Assembly (NCBI RefSeq): GCF_020711255.1
Contig: NZ_JAJFAW010000001.1
Location: 240,911 to 304,910 of the forward strand
Reading direction: 5' to 3'
Source of the DNA: Hymenobacter plasmatis
GTDB taxonomy: Bacteria; Bacteroidota; Bacteroidia; Cytophagales; Hymenobacteraceae
Length of the DNA stretch: 64,000 bases
The notes under the pieces: model-generated
Database searches by the model: none
What the model saw: the letters and a program-made list of their open reading frames with translations, nothing else
What the model was told of the DNA's origin: nothing
Position numbers and translations under genes: made by a program
Shown: one piece after another, positions 1-8,527 of the stretch
How positions within the stretch are numbered: position 1 is the stretch's first letter
Layout: each line of letters starts with the position of its first letter

Positions 1-85
1 TGAGTTCAATGACTCTGACCAATGAATCAATTCTGAATGTTTTGACTCACTACCATGCCAGGGCAATAATTAGACAAACCAAGCC

Positions 86-484
86 ATGAGCGAAGTAACG
101 CCCCTCGATTCCATTCTGATTGCTGCCGAACAGGTCCGCGAGCAGCTAAAGCTGAAAGCCTTCGATGCCGAAGGCGTGGCTCATCTGGCCAATTTTATCC
201 AGGCCCAGCGCGGGCTGCTGGGGCCGGCCGAACGGCCGGGCTTTACCATGGCCCTGGGCTGCTTCCTCGGGCAGAGCCTGGTGCAGGTGTACGGGGGCGA
301 ATGGGGCACCGGGCGCGACGGTAGCACCGGTATTGGGCTGGCCAACAGATTTTTTTTTAATCCCTTCCATTTAGTCGATGCTCAACTGAATGAGGGAGAA
401 AGCGCCTCCGTGGCGGCCTTTTTTGCCTCTGTGCCGGGCCGTCTGAAGACCCCTCCCGCCGTTCGTAAGAACTGGATTTCGTAA
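86..484 (+). CDS. Conserved hypothetical protein (DUF3806-like look)
   Basis: A soluble protein of 132 residues with no signal peptide and no membrane segment. The middle (about residues 55-100) has the pattern of a short leader helix, an LGQxLV segment, a GGEW motif, a GIGLANR segment and an NPFHLV segment. This loosely resembles small DUF3806-like or immunity-like folds, but I do not recognise it firmly. It starts at ATG 86 and ends 31 bases before the cmk start, so it may share a transcript with cmk. An oddity is a run of nine T at 350-358 that encodes part of the Phe-Phe-Phe stretch; a slip there would truncate the protein. Function unknown. Confidence 0.7.
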   Translation: MSEVTPLDSILIAAEQVREQLKLKAFDAEGVAHLANFIQAQRGLLGPAERPGFTMALGCFLGQSLVQVYGGEWGTGRDGSTGIGLANRFFFNPFHLVDAQLNEGESASVAAFFASVPGRLKTPPAVRKNWIS

Positions 485-515
485 TCTTGCGGGGCCAATG
501 GCCGCCCGCGTCGTT

Positions 516-1205
516 ATGAAACAACTCGTTATCGCCATTGATGGTTACTCCTCGTGCGGCAAAAGCACCACGGCAAAAGCCGTAGCCGCCGCCCTGCACT
601 ACGCTTACGTAGACACCGGCGCCATGTACCGCGCCGTGACGCTGTACCTGCTGGAGCACCACATTCCGTTCGATGATTTGACCCAGGTGGAGCAGGCCCT
701 GCACACGCTGCAAATCAGCTTCCGCCGCAACCGGCGCACGGGCCGCAACGAGGTGTTCCTCGACGGCGTGAACCGCGAGGACGACATCCGCCAGATGGTG
801 ATTTCCAACTCCGTGAGCGAGGTGTCGGTTATTCCCATGGTGCGGCATGCCATGGTGGCGCAGCAGCAGCGGATGGGCCGCAAGCGCGGCGTGGTGATGG
901 ATGGCCGCGACATCGGCACCACCGTGTTTCCCGACGCCGAAGTGAAGGTGTTTATGACTGCCGACGTGGACGTACGCGCGCAGCGCCGGCAGGCCGAGCT
1001 GGCCGAAAAAGGCGAACACGTGGGGCTGGACGTTATTGCCGAAAACCTGCGCAAGCGCGACTACCTCGACTCGACCCGCACCGAAAGCCCCCTGCGCCGG
1101 GCCGCCGACGCCGTGCTGCTCGATACCACCCACCTCGTCATCGACGAGCAGGTGGATTTCGTGCTCGAGCGGGTGTCGGCCGCGCTGTTTGCGCCGCACG
1201 CGTAG
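516..1205 (+). CDS. cmk: Cytidylate (CMP/dCMP) kinase
   Basis: Transfers phosphate from ATP to CMP or dCMP in cytoplasmic pyrimidine nucleotide synthesis. The 229-residue product opens with the P-loop GYSSCGKST (residues 10-18), then has the nucleotide-binding YVDTGAMYRA segment and the late RDIGTTVFPDAEVKVF motif, all characteristic of bacterial Cmk. The length is normal. An in-frame ATG at 498 would add six residues (MAARVV), but the family starts right before the KxxIAIDG strand, so ATG 516 is preferred. ispH lies 0.5 kb downstream on the same strand, separated by a palindromic repeat and a small gene on the other strand. Confidence 0.96.
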   Translation: MKQLVIAIDGYSSCGKSTTAKAVAAALHYAYVDTGAMYRAVTLYLLEHHIPFDDLTQVEQALHTLQISFRRNRRTGRNEVFLDGVNREDDIRQMVISNSVSEVSVIPMVRHAMVAQQQRMGRKRGVVMDGRDIGTTVFPDAEVKVFMTADVDVRAQRRQAELAEKGEHVGLDVIAENLRKRDYLDSTRTESPLRRAADAVLLDTTHLVIDEQVDFVLERVSAALFAPHA

Positions 1206-1223
1206 CACTAGAGGTACGTTGAA

Positions 1224-1314
1224 TGTAGAGACGCGACACTTCGCGTCTCGGCGTCCACGCCGTTCGCACGCTGCCATTCAACGACGAGACGCGAAGAGTC
1301 GCGTCTCCACATCG
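1224..1314. repeat. Palindromic intergenic repeat, GAGACGCGA family
   Basis: Two arms in opposite orientation, each itself a palindrome (GAGACGCGACACTTCGCGTC on the left, its near complement with AGAGTC on the right), separated by about 35 bases. The same family recurs at 63766-63881 near the other end of the window. It lies between cmk and a convergent small gene, so it could also fold as a transcription stop. No protein-coding content. Confidence 0.8.
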
Positions 1315-1317
1315 TTT

Positions 1318-1515
1318 TTAAGTGTTTAAGAGCCTGCGGACTCCCGGGTGCGCCAGCAGCTTGAACACCAGCAGCAGAATGCCGCCGGCTTCCATGGCCA
1401 TGGCTGTTATCAGGATAGCATCGGCGCCGGTCCAGTGACAGATTTTGAATACCATGCCTACCGCGACGGCCACGAGCCCTAGTGCGAGGAGAATAAACGC
1501 GTGCTTGACTTTCAT
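1318..1515 (-). CDS. Small two-helix membrane protein, GldL-like N-terminus
   Basis: A 65-residue protein with two predicted membrane helices (about 7-24 and 33-54) joined by a short loop containing FKICHWTGAD. That loop resembles the FKxxHWPGAD signature found in GldL and in many small Bacteroidota membrane proteins. It is far shorter than GldL (about 200 residues), so it is not the gliding motor protein itself. It starts at ATG 1515. The gene is convergent with cmk and divergent from ispH, alone on its strand. Function unknown; perhaps an inner-membrane accessory protein. Confidence 0.65.
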   Translation of the reverse strand: MKVKHAFILLALGLVAVAVGMVFKICHWTGADAILITAMAMEAGGILLLVFKLLAHPGVRRLLNT

Positions 1516-1692
1516 AGCGGGTAGAATGAGCAGTAAATATGCGCTTTATCAGCGGATGGTTGCCAGCAGCCGAATATAGCACTGGTTCCGAAAGCTCCGG
1601 AAGTTGGGCTAACTTTTGCTGAGTACGCCGGAGCAAAGGCGTACCTTTGCTCCGGCGAACCCCTAGCCGCCGCGCGGTGTTAAACTCCCAGC

Positions 1693-2574
1693 ATGAAGGT
1701 CACTATAGATAAGAATTCCGGTTATTGCTTCGGCGTAGAATTCGCCATTCAAATGGCTGAAGACGAACTGGCCCATGGCCAGCAGCTGTACTGTCTGGGT
1801 GATATCGTGCACAACCGCATGGAGGTAGAGCGCCTGCACCAGCAGGGCCTGCGCATCATCGACCGTGAGCAGCTGGCTCAACTTCACGACACCAAAGTCC
1901 TCATCCGGGCCCACGGCGAGCCGCCGGAAACCTACCAGCTGGCCCTGCAAAACAACCTGGAGCTGATTGACGCCAGCTGCCCGGTGGTGCTCAAGCTGCA
2001 AAACCGCGTAAAGCACGCCTTCGACCTGAGCCAGCGTCAGGACGGGCAGATTGTGATTTATGGCCAGCCCGGCCACGCCGAAGTGGCCGGGCTCACGGGC
2101 CAGACCGGCAACCGCGCCATCATTGTGATGAACGAGGCCGACCTGGACCAGATTGACTTTGCCCGCCCCGTCACCCTCTTCAGCCAGACCACCAAAAGCA
2201 CGGCCGGCTTCTATAAGATGAAGGCCCTGATGGAAGCCCGCATTGCGGCGGCCGGCGGTGAGCTGGAAAGCTTCGATGCCAACGACAGCATCTGCCGACA
2301 GGTGAGCAACCGCGAGCCCGCCTTGGCCAAATTTGCGGTGGATTACGACGTGGTGCTGTTTGTGAGCGGCCGCAAAAGCTCCAACGGCAAAGCCTTGTTC
2401 TCGGTGGTGAATGCCATCAACCCGCGCAGCTACTTCATCGAAAATGAAGCCGAAATCGACGAAGCCTGGCTGGCCGGTGCCCAGTCGGTGGGCATTTGCG
2501 GCGCCACCAGCACCCCGCTGTGGCTTATGCAGCAGGTAGCCCAGCGCGTAGAAGGGGTAGGAGAAATGGCATAA
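1693..2574 (+). CDS. ispH: 4-hydroxy-3-methylbut-2-enyl diphosphate reductase
   Basis: Last enzyme of the MEP isoprenoid pathway; reduces HMBPP to IPP and DMAPP with an iron-sulfur cluster in the cytoplasm. The 293-residue protein has the three cluster cysteines C12 (GYCFGV), C96 (DASCPVV) and C201 (DSICRQV), the substrate histidines H40, H74 and H128, and the SGRKSSNG motif. The length is typical. Start ATG 1693. It forms the usual Bacteroidota neighbour pair with cmk, though here interrupted by a repeat and a small opposite-strand gene. A stem-loop follows the stop codon. Confidence 0.97.
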   Translation: MKVTIDKNSGYCFGVEFAIQMAEDELAHGQQLYCLGDIVHNRMEVERLHQQGLRIIDREQLAQLHDTKVLIRAHGEPPETYQLALQNNLELIDASCPVVLKLQNRVKHAFDLSQRQDGQIVIYGQPGHAEVAGLTGQTGNRAIIVMNEADLDQIDFARPVTLFSQTTKSTAGFYKMKALMEARIAAAGGELESFDANDSICRQVSNREPALAKFAVDYDVVLFVSGRKSSNGKALFSVVNAINPRSYFIENEAEIDEAWLAGAQSVGICGATSTPLWLMQQVAQRVEGVGEMA

Positions 2575-2598
2575 TAAGCCACTTGAAACATAACAGCA

Positions 2599-2628
2599 GG
2601 GCCCGATGACTCACCAGTCGTCGGGCCC
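2599..2628 (+). terminator. Stem-loop after ispH
   Basis: A 13-base-pair stem (GGGCCCGATGACT paired with AGTCGTCGGGCCC, one G-T wobble) with a four-base loop, 25 bases after the ispH stop. The following sequence has only a short T run, so termination efficiency is uncertain. Confidence 0.55.
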
Positions 2629-2951
2629 GGCTGTTTAGCGGCTCCGCTACTGCTCGTAGCGCCGGCGGCTCGCGTTGTTAAACGTCACACAATCCACAGT
2701 TTCGGGGAAACTCATGGCTGGCCAGCCAGCCGGCGCACGGGAATGGCTGCCGCTTCCTTTTTTTGAGTAGCATAAGTGCCGGTGTTGATGCCGCGGAAGG
2801 TCAGGGCTTCGCGCAGCGGCTTACGCTTCAGCAACCCCAACTGCTGCTTGGGAAACCTACTGTGACGCTTCGGCAGCGGCAAGTTGCGGGCCGCATTCAA
2901 AAAAGTGTATTTTTAACTAACCATTCCAATTACCCCTTAATTATCAACCTT
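2629..2951. other. Intergenic stretch before the 2TM gene
   Basis: About 320 bases with no well-supported gene. A 62-codon reading frame on the minus strand (2712-2900) encodes a very basic peptide rich in Lys and Arg; I do not recognise it and regard it as doubtful. The last 60 bases (from about 2900) are AT-rich and probably hold the promoter of the gene at 2952. Confidence 0.4.
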
Positions 2952-3254
2952 ATGGAACCCCTGAACCGCGACCCCTACCTGTGGCAAAAGGCCAAAGCCC
3001 GCGCCAAGTTTCAATCGCACCTCGTGGTGTACGTGCTGGTGAATTCCGGGCTGTGGGTGCTCTGGGCCCTGACCAGCCATCGGCACGACGAACTGGTGCC
3101 CTGGCCCGTGTGGCCCACGGTATTCTGGGGCCTGGGCCTAGCGATGCGCGGCGTGGCGGCGTACGGCGGCTTCGGTTACGAGCAGCGCACCCAGCGCGAA
3201 TACGAGCGGCTGCTGCGCGAGCAGAAAGGCAACGACGCGCAGCGCTTCGCATAA
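2952..3254 (+). CDS. 2TM domain protein
   Basis: A 100-residue membrane protein with the layout of the 2TM domain family (Pfam 2TM): an N-terminal charged helix (about residues 10-20, KAKARAKFQSH), a first membrane helix (about 21-39), a Pro/Trp-rich loop, a second helix (about 50-70) and a charged coiled tail with YERLLREQK. An upstream in-frame codon at 2763 gives a longer frame, but the family begins with this short N-terminus and AT-rich promoter-like sequence lies just before ATG 2952. In other Bacteroidota such domains are fused to LytTR or histidine kinase proteins; here it is free-standing. Role unknown. Confidence 0.75.
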   Translation: MEPLNRDPYLWQKAKARAKFQSHLVVYVLVNSGLWVLWALTSHRHDELVPWPVWPTVFWGLGLAMRGVAAYGGFGYEQRTQREYERLLREQKGNDAQRFA

Positions 3255-3292
3255 CCTCTTCCTTGGGCCCAGGGCCTGCAAATCTGACTGCT

Positions 3293-4459
3293 ATGAGAAC
3301 GAACCAGTCCCTGTTGTTTGCCGCGCTGCTGGCGGTGTTGTGGATGCTGGCTCCCGCGGCCGCGTGGGCCCAGCCCCCGCCCGGGGCGGTGCCACCACCC
3401 AAAGCGGCCGGGAACCTGGCCAACATCAAACTGCCCCAGGGCTTTCGCATTGCCTACTTTGCGCAGAACGTACCTGGGGCCCGCGAGCTAGCCGTGGGGC
3501 CCGACGGCACGGTGTACGTGGGCACGAATGCCAATGGCAACAAGGGCAAAGTGTACGCCCTGCCCGACAAAAACCACGACGGCAAAGCCGACGCCGTCAT
3601 CACCATTGCCACCGGCCTGAACACCCCCAACGGCGTGGCCGTGCGGCAGGGCAGCCTCTACGTGGCCGAAATCAACCGCATTATCCGCTTCGATAACATC
3701 GCGGCCAATCTGAAAACGCCACCCAAGCCGGTGGTGGTGTACGACAAGCTGCCCGGCAACCCCTGGCACGGCATGCGCTACATCGCCTTCGGGCCCGACG
3801 GCCTGCTGTACGTGCCGGTGGGCGCGCCCTGCAATTCCTGCGAGCCCGAAAAGCCCATCTTTGGCACCATCAACCGGCTGCGGCCCGACGGCACGGGCTT
3901 CCAGAACGTGGCCACGGGCGTGCGCAACACCGTGGGCTTCGATTGGCACCCCGTTACCAAAGAGCTGTGGTTTACCGACAACGGCCGCGACATGCTCGGC
4001 GATGACGTGCCGCCCGATGAGCTGAACCGGCTGAGCAAGCCCGGTCAGCACTTTGGCTTCCCGTACTACTTCGGCGGCGACGTGCCCGACCCGGAGCTGA
4101 GCGCTGGCAAAACGCCCAACATGTACACCAAGCCCGCCCGCAAGCTGGGCGCCCACGTGGCCGCGCTGGGCATGAAATTCTACACCGGCACCAAGTTTCC
4201 AGCTCAATACCGCAACCAGATTTTCATTCCCGAACACGGCTCCTGGAACCGGAGCAAGAAAAGCGGCTACCGCATCATGCTGGTGAAGCTGGACCCTACC
4301 GGCCGGCAGGCCCTCAGCTACGAGCCCTTTGCGGTGGGCTGGCTGCGGGGCGAGCAAAGCTGGGGCCGCCCGGTGTGCCTGCTCGTGCTGCCCGACGGCA
4401 GCCTGCTGGTGTCCGACGACCAGGGCGGCGCGGTGTTCCGAATCTGGTACGCGGGCTAG
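3293..4459 (+). CDS. Secreted PQQ-dependent sugar dehydrogenase (sorbosone dehydrogenase family)
   Basis: A 388-residue exported beta-propeller enzyme of the glucose/sorbosone dehydrogenase family, which oxidises aldose sugars with pyrroloquinoline quinone in the periplasm. It starts at ATG 3293 with a signal peptide ending near AAAWAQ (residue 26). Propeller blades carry repeated GPDGTVYVG-type motifs, then WHGMRYIAFGPDGLLYVPVG, the GFDWHP segment, a WFTDNGRD motif and the C-terminal LVSDDQGGAVFRIWY blade, all family hallmarks. The reading frame remains open upstream to 2981, but that part overlaps the 2TM gene and lacks a signal peptide. No PQQ synthesis genes are present in this window. 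Exact substrate unknown. Confidence 0.88.
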   Translation: MRTNQSLLFAALLAVLWMLAPAAAWAQPPPGAVPPPKAAGNLANIKLPQGFRIAYFAQNVPGARELAVGPDGTVYVGTNANGNKGKVYALPDKNHDGKADAVITIATGLNTPNGVAVRQGSLYVAEINRIIRFDNIAANLKTPPKPVVVYDKLPGNPWHGMRYIAFGPDGLLYVPVGAPCNSCEPEKPIFGTINRLRPDGTGFQNVATGVRNTVGFDWHPVTKELWFTDNGRDMLGDDVPPDELNRLSKPGQHFGFPYYFGGDVPDPELSAGKTPNMYTKPARKLGAHVAALGMKFYTGTKFPAQYRNQIFIPEHGSWNRSKKSGYRIMLVKLDPTGRQALSYEPFAVGWLRGEQSWGRPVCLLVLPDGSLLVSDDQGGAVFRIWYAG

Positions 4460-4541
4460 CCCCGGGCGGGGCCAATGGCGGAGCTTGGGCTGGGGTCAGT
4501 ACTTTTGACTGCCCAATTGCGCCCGCGCCCTCATTTAGCCC

Positions 4542-5474
4542 TTGCCTGTGGATATATCGGTTGTCATTCCCATCTACAACGAAGAAGCCAACATTGCCAC
4601 CCTGCACAGCCGCGTAAAGGGCGTGCTGGAGGGCATGAAGGTGAGCTACGAGCTAATCTTTATCAACGACGGCTCGCGCGACCGGTCGCTGAACCTGCTG
4701 CTGGAGCTGGCCGCCCACGACCCGCAGGTGGGCTACATCGATTTGAGCCGAAACTTCGGGCACCAGATTGCCGTGACGGCGGGCCTGGACGTGGCCAAGG
4801 GCAACGCCGTGGTCATCATCGACGCCGACCTGCAGGACCCGCCCGAGCTGATTCCGGGCCTGTACGAGAAGCTGCAGGCGGGCTTTGAGGTGGTGTACGC
4901 CAAGCGCCGCTCGCGGCAGGGCGAGAGCGTGGCCAAGAAATTCACGGCCCGGCTGTTTTACCGGCTGCTGGCCAGCATCACCCACATTTCCATCCCCGTC
5001 GATACCGGCGACTTCCGCATCATCTCGCGCAAGGTGGTGGAGGGCCTGAAGCTGATGCCGGAGCAAAACAAGTTTTTGCGGGGCCAGATTTCGTGGATAG
5101 GCTACCGGCAAACCTTTGTGGAGTACGACCGCGCCGAGCGCGCGGGCGGCGAAACCGGCTACACCTACCGCAAGATGATTCGCCTGGCCCTGGACGGCAT
5201 CACGGGATTCTCGGATGCCCCGCTGAAGGCCGCCACGCTGGGCGGGTTCGTGGTGTCGGGCGTGGCGTTTCTGGTGATGCTCTACACGCTGTATTCGCGC
5301 TTTGTGACCCACGACTACCAGCCGGGCTGGGCCTCGCTGATGATTAGCATCCTGTTTTTGGGCGGGGTGCAACTCATTGCCGTGGGCATTATTGGCGAGT
5401 ACATTGCCCGGCTGTCGGCCAACGTGCGCCAGCGGCCGCTGTACCTGGTTTCCAATACCAACATCGTGTCCTGA
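4542..5474 (+). CDS. Family 2 glycosyltransferase (polyprenyl-phosphate sugar transferase type)
   Basis: A 310-residue GT2 enzyme that probably charges a polyprenyl phosphate with a sugar at the inner membrane (DPM1/GtrB/ArnC-like). The N-terminal GT-A domain shows VVIPIYNEE (8-16), FINDGSRD (40-47), the metal-binding DAD (94-96, in IIDADLQDPPE) and the GDFRIISRK segment. Two C-terminal membrane helices follow (about 228-252 and 263-288), and GEYIARL near residue 286 is typical of this group. The start is TTG 4542; no suitable ATG exists before the conserved beta strand. It heads a same-strand series with the RimB-like gene 62 bases downstream. Confidence 0.88.
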   Translation: MPVDISVVIPIYNEEANIATLHSRVKGVLEGMKVSYELIFINDGSRDRSLNLLLELAAHDPQVGYIDLSRNFGHQIAVTAGLDVAKGNAVVIIDADLQDPPELIPGLYEKLQAGFEVVYAKRRSRQGESVAKKFTARLFYRLLASITHISIPVDTGDFRIISRKVVEGLKLMPEQNKFLRGQISWIGYRQTFVEYDRAERAGGETGYTYRKMIRLALDGITGFSDAPLKAATLGGFVVSGVAFLVMLYTLYSRFVTHDYQPGWASLMISILFLGGVQLIAVGIIGEYIARLSANVRQRPLYLVSNTNIVS

Positions 5475-5536
5475 GCCTAGCCGGAGGCGGCTATAAGGGC
5501 AGCAGTTGGCGCTTTGTGTGCATCTTAGACGTTCCT

Positions 5537-6019
5537 ATGGCTAGCCTCCGTCCTCCCAAGCGCGTCCTCGGTCGGCGCGAGTTGATTGATTTCCCCGACT
5601 TTGCCCTCACGGCCATCGAAGCCAAGGTGGACACGGGTGCTTACACCAGCGCCATTCACTGCAGCGACATTCGCATCGAGCCCGACGCCAGCGGCCGGCC
5701 CGTGCTGCACGTGCAGCTGCTCGACCCCGAGCACCCCGGCGTGAACGGCCAGCCGCTGGCCTTTGCCGAGTTTGCCCTGCGCGACATTCGCTCTTCCAAC
5801 GGCGAGGTGCAGGAGCGGTACGTTATTCAGGCGGTGGTGAAACTTTACGGCAAACTTTTTACGGCCGAGTTTTCGCTCTCCGACCGGTCCGATATGAAAT
5901 ATCCTGTCTTGCTGGGCCGCAGCCTGTTGCGGGAAGGACGCTTCGTGGTGGACGTGGCCCGACGCAACCTTTCTTACAAAGCACAGGTTAGGGCAGCTTC
6001 CCGGCGTACGCGGCCCTGA
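5537..6019 (+). CDS. rimB: RimB-like ATP-dependent zinc protease family protein
   Basis: A 160-residue protein of the family named ATP-dependent zinc protease (COG4067), which has a retropepsin-like fold. The [14 protein letters not shown] motif holds the presumed catalytic Asp, and PVLLGRSLL is the second family signature. In Pseudomonas, RimB acts with the glutamate ligase RimK in modifying ribosomal protein S6. Here rimK follows 62 bases downstream. I chose ATG 5537; an upstream in-frame codon (5516) adds seven unconserved residues. Inference: it is the protease partner of the downstream ligase. Confidence 0.85.
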   Translation: MASLRPPKRVLGRRELIDFPDFALTAIEAKVDTGAYTSAIHCSDIRIEPDASGRPVLHVQLLDPEHPGVNGQPLAFAEFALRDIRSSNGEVQERYVIQAVVKLYGKLFTAEFSLSDRSDMKYPVLLGRSLLREGRFVVDVARRNLSYKAQVRAASRRTRP

Positions 6020-6081
6020 AAATCTTTTCGGCCGTAGTTTGGCATCCGTTACCCTTCTCTCCTCACCACCGCCCCTGCATC

Positions 6082-7032
6082 GTGAAACTGGCTATTCTCT
6101 CGCGGGAACCCAAATCCTACTCCACCCAACGGCTGGTGGAAGCCGCCGCCGTGCGTGGGCACCAAGCCGTGGTTATCGACCACATGCGGTGCAACCTCGT
6201 GCTGGAAAAAGGGCGGCCAGGCATCCTCTACCACGGCGAAAGCCTGGAGGGGTTCGACGCCATTATTCCGCGCATCGGGGCCTCGGTCACGTTCTACGGC
6301 ACGGCCGTGGTGCGGCAGTTTGAGATGATGAAGGTGCGCACCGCCGTCGAAAGCCAGGCCATTGTGCGCTCGCGCGACAAGCTGCGCTCGATGCAGATTC
6401 TGAGCCGGGCCGGCGTGGGCATGCCCAAAACCGCCTTCACCAACAACTCGGACGACGTGCCGGCCATGGTGAAGCAGGTGGGCGGGGCCCCGGTCATCAT
6501 CAAGCTGCTGGAAGGCACCCAGGGCCTGGGCGTGGTGCTGGCCGAGTCGGAAAAAGCAGCTCAATCTGTGATTGAGGCGTTTCACAACCTCAAGGCCCGC
6601 ATCATTGTGCAGGAATTCATTGCCGAAAGCAAAGGGGCCGACCTGCGGGCGTTTGTGGTCGATGGCGAAGTGGTGGGCGCCATGAAGCGCCAGGGCCAGG
6701 AAGGCGAGTTCCGCTCGAACCTGCACCGCGGCGGCGTGGGCACGCTGGTAAAGTTGAGCCGCGCCGAAAAGGCTGCCGCCCTGCTCGCCGCCAAGGCTCT
6801 GGGGCTGAGCGTGGCCGGCGTGGACATGCTGCAGAGCAAGCGCGGCCCGCTGGTGCTGGAAGTGAACTCCTCGCCGGGCCTGGAGGGCATCGAAAAAGCT
6901 ACTAAACTGGATATTGCCGGCCGCATCATCGATTTCACGGCGGCGCTGGCCCTCAAAAAGCACAAACGCGCCGCCCTGCTGACGCCCGAAATGGACGGCG
7001 ACTCCCAGCCCGCCCCGCCGCCCGCACAATAG
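6082..7032 (+). CDS. rimK: RimK-family alpha-L-glutamate ligase (ATP-grasp)
   Basis: A 316-residue ATP-grasp ligase that adds glutamate residues to a carboxyl terminus; in E. coli the target is ribosomal protein S6. Visible family features are the N-terminal [46 protein letters not shown], the ATP-grasp [34 protein letters not shown] and the metal-binding [13 protein letters not shown] near the C-terminus. It starts at GTG 6082, exactly where RimK proteins begin; it carries a short Pro-rich tail. It sits between a RimB-like protease and a membrane protein, 31 bases before the latter, so an operon is likely. Confidence 0.95.
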   Translation: MKLAILSREPKSYSTQRLVEAAAVRGHQAVVIDHMRCNLVLEKGRPGILYHGESLEGFDAIIPRIGASVTFYGTAVVRQFEMMKVRTAVESQAIVRSRDKLRSMQILSRAGVGMPKTAFTNNSDDVPAMVKQVGGAPVIIKLLEGTQGLGVVLAESEKAAQSVIEAFHNLKARIIVQEFIAESKGADLRAFVVDGEVVGAMKRQGQEGEFRSNLHRGGVGTLVKLSRAEKAAALLAAKALGLSVAGVDMLQSKRGPLVLEVNSSPGLEGIEKATKLDIAGRIIDFTAALALKKHKRAALLTPEMDGDSQPAPPPAQ

Positions 7033-7063
7033 CCCAACCCGGGCCGTGCCCGCGCCACGCTTT

Positions 7064-8500
7064 ATGAACAAACGATACCTGGTGGTTTTGCTGGCGCTGT
7101 TTGCGGTGCTGGATACGATTTTCACTTTTGGGCAGTACTGCCAGCAGCCCCTCGACGGCGACCTGGCGGCCATTGTGGTGCCCAGTGCCTGGTACCGCCC
7201 CGTGCTGCACGACCCTTTTGGCTGGGCCGTGCTCACCCAAAATGCCGTTTACGCGGCCCCGAACCGGTTTTTTGCCCACGCCGCGATGGTGGGCTACCTG
7301 CGCTACGTGCCCCGCTGGCTGCACGCCGTGGCCTCGCCCATCGACAGCATTTACCTGGCCGGTGCCTTGTTCAAAACCGGCGTGCACGTGCTGCTGCTGG
7401 TGCTGCTGGCCGCCTACGTGCGCCTGGGCAGCCCCGGCACCTGGGGCCGCCGCGGGTGGTGGCTGGCCGTGGCGCTGCTGGTGCCCCTGTTCCAAACGGC
7501 CGGCTTCTACGGGCAAATGGGCCTTGTGTCGCGCTCGCTGACTTATAGCTTCTTTTATGAGTTTCCGGTGGCGCTGCTGCTGGTGTTGCTGCTGCCGTTT
7601 TACCGGGCGGCGTGCCGCCAGCAGCCCGTGCGGCTGGGGTGGCTGCCGGTAGTGGCGTGGCTGGGGCTGGCGGTGGTGCTGGCCTTCAACGGCCCGGTGG
7701 TGCCGGCGGCCACGGCAGTGCTGTTTTTTGGCATTGGCGTGCACTGGCTCTGGCAGCAGTGGCAGCGGCAAAAAGGGGAGGGGCCGGGCGGCCCCGTCTG
7801 GCTGTCGGGGCAGGCCATGGGGCTGCTGGGGATTTTTGCCGGGCTGTGTGCCTACTCCCTGTTTATTGGGCGCAACAACGCCGAAAACGCGCATCCCTTC
7901 ACCTTGTGGGAACTGTACCAGCGCGTGCCGCAAGGTATTTTTGATGAGCTAACCAGCAAGTTGGGGCTGCCCTTGCTGGTGGCGTTTGTGCTGAGCAATG
8001 CCTGGCTGGTGCGGCGCTTTACGCCGCCATCAGCAGAGGGCCGGCGGGTGCGGCAGGTGCTGCGCTGGGTGGGGCTCTTTGCGGTGGTGTACATCGCGCT
8101 GCTGCCCCTGGGCGGCTACCGCCCGTACCGCCCGTATATCCTGCGCAACGACTCCATTTTACCCGTGCTGCTGGGCTTGCTCTTTGCGTACGCGCTTTCC
8201 ACAGTGTATTTGCTGCAGCAGCTGCCGGCGCGGTCCCGCCGCTGGTACGTGGGGGCGGTGTGCGTGCTTTCGTTCATCTTCATCAATGCCGACCGCCGCC
8301 TGTGGCTGCGCGACGGCAACGCCTGCGAACGGCAGGCCCTGGCGCAGCTCGCCGCCGCGCCGGCCGGCGTGGTGCGCCTGCCCGCCGACTGCACCGTGCT
8401 GGGCTGGCTGCCGATTACCGATTTCCGGCAGTCGGCCTACAATGCGGAGCTGCTCTACTACTGGGGCGTCACGCCCGGCCGCCGGCTGTATTACCAGTAA
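7064..8500 (+). CDS. Polytopic membrane protein of unknown function
   Basis: A 478-residue integral membrane protein with about 10-11 hydrophobic helices: one near the N-terminus (5-25), a large extracytoplasmic loop with DGDLAAIVVPSAWYRPVL, then helices spread to about residue 410 and a soluble tail containing three Cys-bearing segments. The first loop with acidic residues after helix 1 recalls GT-C type transferases, but no family signature is clear to me. ATG 7064 is preferred over the GTG at 7046. It lies 31 bases after rimK and 27 or 48 bases before an aspartoacylase-like gene, so it probably belongs to that operon. Function unknown. Confidence 0.75.
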   Translation: MNKRYLVVLLALFAVLDTIFTFGQYCQQPLDGDLAAIVVPSAWYRPVLHDPFGWAVLTQNAVYAAPNRFFAHAAMVGYLRYVPRWLHAVASPIDSIYLAGALFKTGVHVLLLVLLAAYVRLGSPGTWGRRGWWLAVALLVPLFQTAGFYGQMGLVSRSLTYSFFYEFPVALLLVLLLPFYRAACRQQPVRLGWLPVVAWLGLAVVLAFNGPVVPAATAVLFFGIGVHWLWQQWQRQKGEGPGGPVWLSGQAMGLLGIFAGLCAYSLFIGRNNAENAHPFTLWELYQRVPQGIFDELTSKLGLPLLVAFVLSNAWLVRRFTPPSAEGRRVRQVLRWVGLFAVVYIALLPLGGYRPYRPYILRNDSILPVLLGLLFAYALSTVYLLQQLPARSRRWYVGAVCVLSFIFINADRRLWLRDGNACERQALAQLAAAPAGVVRLPADCTVLGWLPITDFRQSAYNAELLYYWGVTPGRRLYYQ

Positions 8501-8527
8501 GCCCAGGGCCCGGTATTTTGCCGTTAT

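Noticed and set aside
2712..2900. A 62-codon minus-strand frame with a basic peptide
   Set aside because: No recognised family, and it lies where an upstream promoter of the 2TM gene is expected. It might be real if conserved, but I cannot support it.
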